A stretch of 11,938 nucleotides of DNA from Nitrospirae bacterium CG2_30_53_67 (GTDB lineage: Bacteria > CG2-30-53-67), in contig MNYV01000068.1 in assembly GCA_001873285.1 (NCBI GenBank), positions 1 through 11,938 of the forward strand, written 5' to 3'. Positions 6,378 to 11,938 of the stretch are shown piece by piece. The notes below the pieces were generated by a model, which was not told where the DNA came from, searched no databases, and saw nothing but the letters and a program-made list of their open reading frames with translations. The position numbers were made by a program, and so were the translations under genes. Position 1 is the first letter of the stretch. Each line of letters starts with the position of its first letter.

Positions 6378-7088
6378 ATGCTGAAACAGGAGTTTATCTT
6401 GAAAAGTCCGATACGAATCCTGCAGAAAGCCACCCAAGGGGGATTGGATAAGGGAAATCTGGGTGTCTTCATGGCCCGGCCAGGGGTGGGAAAGACCGCC
6501 TGCCTGGTTCACGTCGCCCTGGATTGTCTTTTTAAAAAACAGAAGGTGGCCCATATCGGCATTGGAGAGTCCGTAGAGAAGATCCAGCTCTGGTATTCAG
6601 AGATCTTGTCGGATCTCTGCAAAACCTTCGACATGAAGGACCCTAAAAAACTCCATGAGGAAATCGAACAAAACCGGTTGATTCTTTCCTATGCGCCGGC
6701 GGCTTTCACGGTGAAAAAACTTGCGCAGGATCTGAAAGAGCTCGCGGAACAGGGCGGCGTGGCGCCGGAGGTCCTTTTAATAGACGGTTTTGATTTTCGA
6801 AACCTTGATTCCGGATGGGACACCCTTGCCGCATTTAAATACCTGGCTGCGGAACGGCGCATGGAAATCTGGTTCTCTGCTCAAACTGAACGTGATGCAA
6901 ACATGGACGGCCATGGAGCCATCCCTGCTCCGTGCCGTGACGTGGAAAACTTTTTTTCAGTCATTCTTTTTCTGGAGCCGACCGGCGACACCATCCACCT
7001 GAAACTCCTAAAGGACCATGATCACCCGATCAATCTGAAACTCCCTCTCAAACTCAACCCCAACACGCTTCTGCTGCTGGACGAATAA
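6378..7088 (+). CDS. RecA/KaiC/DnaB-fold P-loop ATPase of unknown role
   Basis: A 236-residue predicted cytoplasmic ATPase with a RecA-like core. Walker A ARPGVGKT spans residues 33-40, preceded by K-G-N-L-G-V-F-M as in KaiC/RadA/DnaB ATPases. A Walker B-like strand EVLLIDGFDF lies at 131-140, and WFSAQTER (165-172) fits the strand and polar sensor that follow. The C-terminus (L-K-L-L-K-D-H-D-H at about 208-216) resembles the substrate-facing end of KaiC-like domains. There is no zinc ribbon, second ATPase domain or transmembrane segment, so it is neither a complete RadA nor DnaB. I do not recognise a specific function. The start at 6378 is chosen because GGGG and AAGGA precede it and the conserved fold begins soon after; a longer frame from 6306 would add 24 poorly supported residues. 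It lies 88 bases downstream of the EF-G gene, same strand, and converges on the DUF4388 gene. Confidence 0.8.
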   Translation: MLKQEFILKSPIRILQKATQGGLDKGNLGVFMARPGVGKTACLVHVALDCLFKKQKVAHIGIGESVEKIQLWYSEILSDLCKTFDMKDPKKLHEEIEQNRLILSYAPAAFTVKKLAQDLKELAEQGGVAPEVLLIDGFDFRNLDSGWDTLAAFKYLAAERRMEIWFSAQTERDANMDGHGAIPAPCRDVENFFSVILFLEPTGDTIHLKLLKDHDHPINLKLPLKLNPNTLLLLDE

Positions 7089-7107
7089 AAAAAGCCCGGA
7101 ACCGGGC
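7086..7107 (-). terminator. Rho-independent terminator for leftward transcription
   Basis: On the minus strand GCCCGG-TT-CCGGGC (7107-7094) is followed directly by a run of seven T residues (7093-7087). The stem is short with a tight loop but the T-tract is excellent. The plus strand has only CGTTTG after the stem, so termination of the rightward ATPase transcript would be weaker. The natural client is the DUF4388 gene ending at 7436; two repeat elements now separate it from this terminator. Confidence 0.6.
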
Positions 7108-7146
7108 CGTTTGCCCCCGGTACAGGCCTCCTTCTCGCCCTGCTAA

Positions 7147-7256
7147 GTGGTCCTGTTCGTAAATAGGGTGACGTACCGACTTGTACTCGGTTTATCGGTA
7201 GAGGGTCGTAGGGCGGTCTCATCAAGACGAGCGACCGTATTTACGAATAAGGCCAC
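7147..7256. repeat. Palindromic MITE-like element, shortened copy (110 bp)
   Basis: It has both termini of the family (left GTGGTCCTGTTCGTAAATAG, right ending TTCGTAAATACGGTC on the opposite strand) and TAA on each side (7144-7146 and 7257-7259). Only one inner arm, AGAGGGTCGTAGGGCGG (7199-7215), is kept; the central hairpin and the other arm are missing and an unrelated 20-odd bases (about 7179-7199) replace part of it. It is therefore an internally deleted derivative that cannot form the full hairpin. Confidence 0.8.
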
Positions 7257-7259
7257 TAA

Positions 7260-7422
7260 GTGGTCCTGTTCGTAAATATGGTAACGTACCGAGAGTGCCG
7301 TAGGGCGGCCTCATCAAGGCGCGCGACTGAGACGTACCCCCTGCGGTACGTCGCAAGGAGCGGAACGCAGAGGAGGCCGCCCTACGGCACTCGAATGCGG
7401 CCGTATTTACGAATAGGACCAC
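7260..7422. repeat. Palindromic MITE-like element, full copy 2 (163 bp, inverted)
   Basis: This is the reverse complement of the family layout at 3357-3517, with roughly 90 percent identity by eye. It is flanked by TAA at 7257-7259 (shared with the shortened neighbour) and 7423-7425. Arms GAGTGCCGTAGGGCGGCC and GGCCGCCCTACGGCACTC pair perfectly, and the central stem GACGTACC/GGTACGTC is intact. Differences from copy 1 in the stems come in complementary pairs. It lies 13 bases beyond the DUF4388 stop codon, so leftward mRNA would carry the hairpin in its 3' leader. Confidence 0.85.
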
Positions 7423-7435
7423 TAAGCCTCTGAAT

Positions 7436-7891
7436 CTAATCCTGTGCCATTCTTTCGATGATATCCGTCAGCGTCACATGAATGTCATCACTTGGTATGA
7501 TCTCTTTTTCATGGAAACTGAAATAGACGTTTCTCCATGTGCTGAAATCCTGAATCGCCGCAAAAATTTGTTCCCTCACCATACTTTGAATACAGTCCGG
7601 CTCCACCCTTCCCGTTTCGACAAAGATCTTCCCCAATCTTCTGTTTATGGATTCATTCTTTTGTTTTGCAAGAGAAGCGGCCACATCTTCCCGGGTCAGG
7701 AATCCTTTCTGGATCAGCAGGTCTCCCAAAGGGGTGGACGACGGCGCATCCGAATCAACGATGTTGCCATTCAGAAACCGCAGGGTCCCCCTCCCCTTTT
7801 CCGCCTCCAACGTCAATTCACCGGTTTTCTTCTGCAAGGAGGTAATCAAGAGAATGTCTTCCAGCGTATACCCATCTGCAAAATGAGCCAT
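7436..7891 (-). CDS. DUF4388 domain protein with helical repeat tail
   Basis: A 151-residue soluble protein. Residues 1-50 match the DUF4388 (PATAN-like) N-terminus: L-E-D-I-L-L-I-T-S-L-Q-K-K-T-G-E-L-T-L (10-28), then R-G-T-L-R-F-L-N-G-N-I-V-D-S (34-47), the family's x-I-y-F-x-x-G-x-I-V-x-A pattern. Residues 54-120 hold two related helical segments, PLGDLLIQKGFLTREDVAAS and RLGKIFVETGRVEPDCIQSM, resembling the paired motifs before GspE/PilB ATPase domains. FSTWRNVYFSF (116-126) returns to the DUF4388 C-terminal strand, so the helical pair may be an insertion. DUF4388 is widespread in deltaproteobacteria, often fused to signalling or gliding-related modules; its ligand is unknown. ATG at 7891 has a strong GGGAGGG a few bases upstream. 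A near-consensus promoter precedes it and it is divergent from smc. Confidence 0.82.
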   Translation of the reverse strand: MAHFADGYTLEDILLITSLQKKTGELTLEAEKGRGTLRFLNGNIVDSDAPSSTPLGDLLIQKGFLTREDVAASLAKQKNESINRRLGKIFVETGRVEPDCIQSMVREQIFAAIQDFSTWRNVYFSFHEKEIIPSDDIHVTLTDIIERMAQD

Positions 7892-7930
7892 GTGACCCTC
7901 CCATGCTGTTTTTCAATCTTTTATGTTTTT

Positions 7931-7959
7931 ATTATTTCATTGTTCCCATTGGATGTCAA
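7931..7959 (-). promoter_or_regulatory. Near-consensus sigma70 promoter of the DUF4388 gene
   Basis: Minus strand: TTGACA (7959-7954), exactly 17 bases, AATAAT (7936-7931; five of six). The start point would lie near 7924, giving a leader of about 33 bases to the ATG at 7891. This is the strongest promoter match in the window and points away from smc. For smc itself, the remaining 7960-8131 is AT-rich and no promoter stands out on the plus strand. Confidence 0.7.
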
Positions 7960-8131
7960 TTTTTTCTTTCAAAACAATGACAATATTACACTTTAATAAA
8001 ATGATCCGCATCAGGTCTATATCTTGTGGTCAATAATCAATGGCTTCATTTTATTGTATTTTTTTTATTTTTTTTCTTTACACCAAGGGCCTTTTATGAT
8101 AAATATTCTGAAACATTTCAGGAGAAGGCCC

Positions 8132-11100
8132 ATGCGATTCAAAACTATCGAAATGATTGGATTTAAATCTTTCCCCGACCGGACCAAAGTCGTATTCCAG
8201 CCCGGAATCACCTCAATTGTCGGGCCTAACGGATGCGGGAAGAGCAATATTTCCGATGCCATCCGGTGGGTCTTGGGCGAACAAAGCGCCAAACAGATCC
8301 GAGGCGAACGCATGGAAGACGTGATTTTCAACGGGACCCGATCCCGCGCCCCCATGGGCATGGCGGAGGTCACGCTGGTCGTCACCGATCTGGGCGCCGG
8401 CATCTCCTCGGATTTTGCCGCCTTTGATGAGATCCAGATCACCCGCCGGTACTACCGTTCGGGTGAAAGCGAATACCTGATCAACAGGATTCCGTGCAGA
8501 CTGGCCGATATTCGTGAACTCTTTATGGATACCGGCATGGGCGCCAAGGCCTATACCATTATCGGTCAGGGGAACATTTCCGCAGTTTTGAACGCAAAAC
8601 CCAAGGACAGGCGGTTCCTCTTTGAAGAGGCCGCCGGAATTTCCAAATACAAGGCCCGCAAGGATGAAGCCCTGCGCAAGCTCGATCGCACACGGGAAAA
8701 CCTCTCCCGTGTAAGGGATATCATCGCGGAAGTCAACCAACAGAGAAACTCCCTGAACCGTCAGGCCAAAAAGGCGGAACGATACAAGACGTACAAAGAC
8801 GAGATCAAGGAGATCGACCTCCATCTCTCTTCCCTCGAGTATGCCGCGATGTCCGGGGAATGGAAGGAATTGGAAGAGACCTATCAGAACCATAAAAAAA
8901 GAGAAACGGAACTCCTTGCCGGATCTTCCTCTAAAGAGACGCACATTGAAGAGCTCGAACTCGAGGTCCTGGACAGGGAAAAACGCATCACCGAACTGCA
9001 GGACGAGAACCGCCTTATCGAATCCGATATTTCCAGATGTGAAAACCGCATCGAGGTCCTCTCGGCAGAGACGTCGCACCTGAGCAGTCTTGCAGAGGGA
9101 TCCAACCGTGAGATCCTGCGTCTGCAGGAAGAGATCGCCAAAAATCAGTCGGCCACAGCCATGCTCGATGAAGAATACGCCTCCATCTCCGGAGAAACCG
9201 AGGAAAAGAAACATCGGCTTGCGGAACAGGAAACGGAGTTAAGCGGTCTGACCTCAGATCAACAGCAGGAAGAGTCGGAGCTGGAAACGGGAAAAGGGAG
9301 ACGTTCGGATCTGATGCAGCAGATCGGGATCCAGAAGAGCCGGATCGAAAACCTGGTCCAGCAGAAGGAATCCATCCTAAAAGTCGCCGGCGGCTATGAT
9401 ACAAACCGTATGGAGCTCACGGCCCGTCTTTCAGAGACCCGGAAACTTCTGTCGGAGAAGATGCAGCAGCTCTCTGATCTCCGAAAAACCATGGATGAGA
9501 TTCGTACCGAGCATGATTCCATCCATACGGTTCTCGATCAAAAACAAGAGGCATTGACAGCCGTCCAGGAACGGTTTTCTCTCCTCCGGGAACAGATCGG
9601 GCAGGAAAGTTCCCGCTTCGGCGCCCTGGTTGAACTCCAGGAAAACCTGGAAGGATATGACGATGGAATCCGATCCTTGCTGCACCGGAAGACGGACGGC
9701 GATGAATCGGGATCCCTCCCTGAAATTCATATTCTGGTCTCTGAAATCTTTGAGACCGATCCCATGTACGAGACGGCCATAGAATCGGCGATCAACAACC
9801 GTTACCAAAGCCTCGTCATCAACAGCCCTGAAGATTCCATCAAGGCCGTGGAATATCTGAAGAAGAATGACATCGGCAGGGGATCCTTTATTCCTCTTCA
9901 CCCAAAGAATCGGAAGATGGATCCTTTTATCATGAGAGACGGAACCGGCGTGGTCGGCGAGGCCCTGAACCTGGTACAGTACAATCCCCAATATGCCGGT
10001 GTCGCAGAATACCTCCTGGGGGATGTCGTGGTCGTGGAATCCTTGGAGCAGGCCATGGCGCTCTACCGCTCAAACGGTTTTCATCGCACGCTGGTGACTT
10101 TGAACGGCGACGTGCTGGATCCGTCCGGCATGGTGGAAGGGGGGTCGAGGAAAAAGAATACCAGCGGTTTCATCCGAAGAAAAAGGGAGATACGTGAACT
10201 CTCCATATCCATGGATGCCCTGAGGGATCAGCTTGCCCAGGCAGAGGAGCAGAGGGAATCTCTCTCCCGTGAGATCGGGAAGACCAAACAGGAGCTCGGC
10301 GGCATAGATGCCAGACTCTCGACCATCGAGGCGGAGAGAGTTGTTCTGGAAAAACAGGCCTCGACCCTGGAAGGGAATGCCGCCCATCTCTCCCAACAGA
10401 TCGAGGGCCTCTCACACGAAAACCAAAACCGTTCATCGGATCTTCTCATGCTGGAAGAAAGTATGGCTTCAAGCCTTCATGAACTCCGCGGGATGGAAAC
10501 GGATCTCGAAGAGAAGAACGCATGGATCGCCGCCTGCGCCGAGAGGGTCCAAACCCTGCGGGAACGGGTTGACCAGGGAAGAAGGACCATCACTGAAGGA
10601 CGTATCCACCTGGCGTCTCTCATGGAGAGACATGCCTCTCTTCTCTCACATATCGAAAAAAATCACGACAACCTGAGCAATCTGAACGCCCTGATTGACG
10701 CCCGGCTGCATGAGATTGAAGAGTCCAAGGGGAGGATCCTTCAGGCTGAAGAAGAAAAGACACGGACAGAGACCACGATCCATTCCCTGATCGAACGAAA
10801 GGAAGCGCTGCACAGCAGAGTCACCCAGGAGCAGGAGGCCTTCGAATCCAAGCGGGGAAACCTTCAGGAAGAACAAAAGGAATTAAAGGAACTCCGCCGG
10901 AATATGGAAAACCTCAACCGCCTTATCAATGACCTGGAAGTCAGGCGTACGGAACTATCCATCAGGATGGAGCACCTCCAGTCGATGATCAAGGAAAGAT
11001 ACCAGGTTTCAATCCAGGAGGTCTTGCCGAGGTTTCAGGATCGTGAGATCGACAAACAGACTTCTGAGGAACACCTCGCTGAATTGAATCGTAAGATCGA

Positions 11101-11725
11101 ACAGATGGGCCCCGTAAACATTTTGGCCATCGAGGAATACCATGCCCTTCAGAAGCGGTTTGACTTTCTCACGGCTCAAGAGGCGGATCTCCAGGAATCC
11201 GTGGAGAGCCTCATGACCGCCATCCGCAAGATCAATCATACATCCAGGGAGCGTTTTGAGGAAGCCTTTGACGCCATCAATGAGAAATTCAAGACCGCCT
11301 TCACGGAACTTTTCAACGGGGGTTATGCAGAGCTGAAACTCGAGGAAGGTGAAGACACCCTTGAAGCCGGTGTGGAAATCATTGTTCAGCCTCCCGGGAA
11401 AAAACTCCAACACCTCTCCCTCCTTTCCGGAGGCGAGAAGGCCCTCACGGTCGTGGCCCTGATCTTTGCCGGTTTTCTGGTCAAACCGAGTCCCTTCTGT
11501 CTCCTCGACGAGGTGGATGCCCCTCTTGATGATGCCAATGTCCTGCGCTACAATCAGATGCTGAGCAAAATGTCCATGAACACCCAGTTTATCGCCATCA
11601 CCCACAACAAGAACTCCATGGAGTTTGCAAGCTCCTTGTACGGCATCACCATGCAGGAACCCGGTGTTTCCAAGATGGTCTCTGTCCGCTTCAACGATAA
11701 CCATGAGGCCAGGATGAGCGCATAG
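8132..11725 (+). CDS. smc: Chromosome segregation ATPase SMC
   Basis: A 1197-residue bacterial SMC, the ATP-driven DNA-loop-extruding subunit of the SMC-ScpAB condensin that compacts and segregates the chromosome. N-terminal head: Walker A GPNGCGKSN (31-39), Q-loop near 147 in GQGNISAVL, and FLFEEAAGISKYKARKDEA. Two long coiled-coil arms (about 170-510 and 680-1040) flank a hinge (about 515-675; ETAIESAINNRYQSLVI, then GMVEGGSRKK). C-terminal head: signature LSGGEK (1098-1103), Walker B FCLLDE (1122-1127, catalytic Glu1127), D-loop DAPLDDAN, and the THNKNSM switch region. All ATPase elements are present and length is typical. ATG at 8132 follows AGGAG by seven bases and begins MRFKTIEMIGFKSF, the usual SMC N-terminus; a frame extending back to 8024 adds only AT-rich hydrophobic residues. 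No ftsY, scpA or scpB adjoins it here. Confidence 0.98.
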   Translation: MRFKTIEMIGFKSFPDRTKVVFQPGITSIVGPNGCGKSNISDAIRWVLGEQSAKQIRGERMEDVIFNGTRSRAPMGMAEVTLVVTDLGAGISSDFAAFDEIQITRRYYRSGESEYLINRIPCRLADIRELFMDTGMGAKAYTIIGQGNISAVLNAKPKDRRFLFEEAAGISKYKARKDEALRKLDRTRENLSRVRDIIAEVNQQRNSLNRQAKKAERYKTYKDEIKEIDLHLSSLEYAAMSGEWKELEETYQNHKKRETELLAGSSSKETHIEELELEVLDREKRITELQDENRLIESDISRCENRIEVLSAETSHLSSLAEGSNREILRLQEEIAKNQSATAMLDEEYASISGETEEKKHRLAEQETELSGLTSDQQQEESELETGKGRRSDLMQQIGIQKSRIENLVQQKESILKVAGGYDTNRMELTARLSETRKLLSEKMQQLSDLRKTMDEIRTEHDSIHTVLDQKQEALTAVQERFSLLREQIGQESSRFGALVELQENLEGYDDGIRSLLHRKTDGDESGSLPEIHILVSEIFETDPMYETAIESAINNRYQSLVINSPEDSIKAVEYLKKNDIGRGSFIPLHPKNRKMDPFIMRDGTGVVGEALNLVQYNPQYAGVAEYLLGDVVVVESLEQAMALYRSNGFHRTLVTLNGDVLDPSGMVEGGSRKKNTSGFIRRKREIRELSISMDALRDQLAQAEEQRESLSREIGKTKQELGGIDARLSTIEAERVVLEKQASTLEGNAAHLSQQIEGLSHENQNRSSDLLMLEESMASSLHELRGMETDLEEKNAWIAACAERVQTLRERVDQGRRTITEGRIHLASLMERHASLLSHIEKNHDNLSNLNALIDARLHEIEESKGRILQAEEEKTRTETTIHSLIERKEALHSRVTQEQEAFESKRGNLQEEQKELKELRRNMENLNRLINDLEVRRTELSIRMEHLQSMIKERYQVSIQEVLPRFQDREIDKQTSEEHLAELNRKIEQMGPVNILAIEEYHALQKRFDFLTAQEADLQESVESLMTAIRKINHTSRERFEEAFDAINEKFKTAFTELFNGGYAELKLEEGEDTLEAGVEIIVQPPGKKLQHLSLLSGGEKALTVVALIFAGFLVKPSPFCLLDEVDAPLDDANVLRYNQMLSKMSMNTQFIAITHNKNSMEFASSLYGITMQEPGVSKMVSVRFNDNHEARMSA

Positions 11726-11780
11726 TCCATTCCTGATCATCACTTTTTAAGAATAATAGATCATCTCCAAAAGAGTGGGT

Positions 11781-11914
11781 GAAAACATCAGGGTTCAAGG
11801 GGTCAAGGATTCCAGGGTTCAAGTGGAGTGCTGAAAAGATCAGGGGTCAAGGAGTCAAGGGTCCCAGGGGTCAAGTGGAGTGCAAAAAAACATCAGAGGT
11901 CAAGGGCTCCAGTG
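11781..11914. repeat. Minisatellite, about 2.6 units of 51-52 bases
   Basis: Unit 1 (11781-11832) and unit 2 (11833-11883) align along their length, each reading GAAAA-ATCAGG..TCAAGG..TC..AGTGGAGTGC; a third, shortened unit runs 11884-11914. Within each unit GGGTCAAGG/GGGTTCAAG recurs at 9-10-base intervals, so there is a short period inside the long one. It begins 56 bases after the smc stop. No open frame or terminator is evident in 11726-11938. GGGGTCAAG-rich arrays of this kind are familiar between genes in deltaproteobacterial genomes. Confidence 0.75.
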
Positions 11915-11938
11915 TTTTTCTCTGGATATTTTGCTTAT

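Noticed and set aside
7094-7120. Strong rightward terminator for the ATPase gene
   Set aside because: The hairpin follows the stop codon but the plus strand has only CGTTTG after the stem; the T-tract is on the other strand, so it was assigned to leftward transcription.
7478-7996. 172-codon plus-strand open frame
   Set aside because: It is antisense to the DUF4388 gene, which has a strong promoter, ribosome binding site and family motifs; the far end runs into AT-rich promoter sequence.
7977-8005. smc promoter built on ATGACA
   Set aside because: At 16-18 bases downstream there is no acceptable -10; better -10-like hexamers are too close. Not supported.
8024-8131. N-terminal extension of SMC with a hydrophobic segment
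   Set aside because: The extension is encoded by AT-rich intergenic DNA; SMC proteins begin at the MRFKTIEM position, where AGGAG is correctly spaced. A membrane anchor on SMC is not expected.
8213-9214. 333-codon minus-strand open frame, with a similar one at 11009-11743
   Set aside because: Both are antisense to smc, show no domain, and are explained by GC-biased third positions of the real gene.
11781-11914. Possible CRISPR array
   Set aside because: Repeats are directly contiguous without unique spacers, vary within the unit and have internal sub-repeats; no cas gene is nearby.

Overview
The window carries three long housekeeping-type genes: glycogen branching enzyme, an EF-G paralogue and SMC. 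Around them are small conserved genes of poorly known function, several hairpin-forming repeat elements and what looks like a mobile-cassette scar. The EF-G belongs to the mitochondrial EFG1/spd type, known from spirochaetes, planctomycetes and deltaproteobacteria. Together with a DUF4388 protein, moderate GC and GGGGTCAAG-type minisatellite repeats, this suggests a deltaproteobacterium (Desulfobacterota). That assignment is an inference; no rRNA or other marker in the window settles it.

Layout. Bases 1-815 (minus strand) hold three small genes read in order: DUF4160, DUF2442 (overlapping it by 44 bases) and DUF2283 (cut by the window edge). They resemble small toxin-antitoxin-like cassettes. 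The DUF4160/DUF2442 pair lies between two GTTAGA core-like sequences, and an attC-like inverted pair overlaps the 3' end of the DUF2442 gene, so it may be an integron-type or related cassette. Bases 905-3130 (minus) encode GlgB, with a good sigma70-like promoter at 3184-3212. Bases 3131-3559 are a repeat-bearing spacer (a half element plus a complete 161-bp element). Bases 3560-3958 (plus) encode a DUF302 protein. Bases 4202-6289 hold the EF-G gene and its start region, followed by a RecA/KaiC-fold ATPase of unknown role (6378-7088). Bases 7089-7435 hold a minus-strand terminator and two tandem repeat elements lying between convergent genes. Bases 7436-7891 (minus) encode a DUF4388 protein with a near-consensus promoter, divergent from smc (8132-11725, plus). 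The last 200 bases hold a short minisatellite.

The most unusual content is a family of about 161-163-bp palindromic, MITE-like elements (3357-3517, 7147-7256, 7260-7422, and a half copy at 3143-3174). They share terminal inverted repeats and are flanked by TAA/TTA. Two full copies in opposite orientation differ by paired, compensating substitutions at three stem positions, so the hairpin is preserved while the sequence drifts. No transposase gene is present in the window.

The genes do not form one pathway. GlgB makes alpha-1,6 branches in glycogen, EF-G drives ribosomal translocation and SMC compacts chromosomes; no glg, ribosomal-protein or scpAB partners are adjacent. The arrangement looks like ordinary chromosome interrupted by small mobile units in the intergenic gaps.
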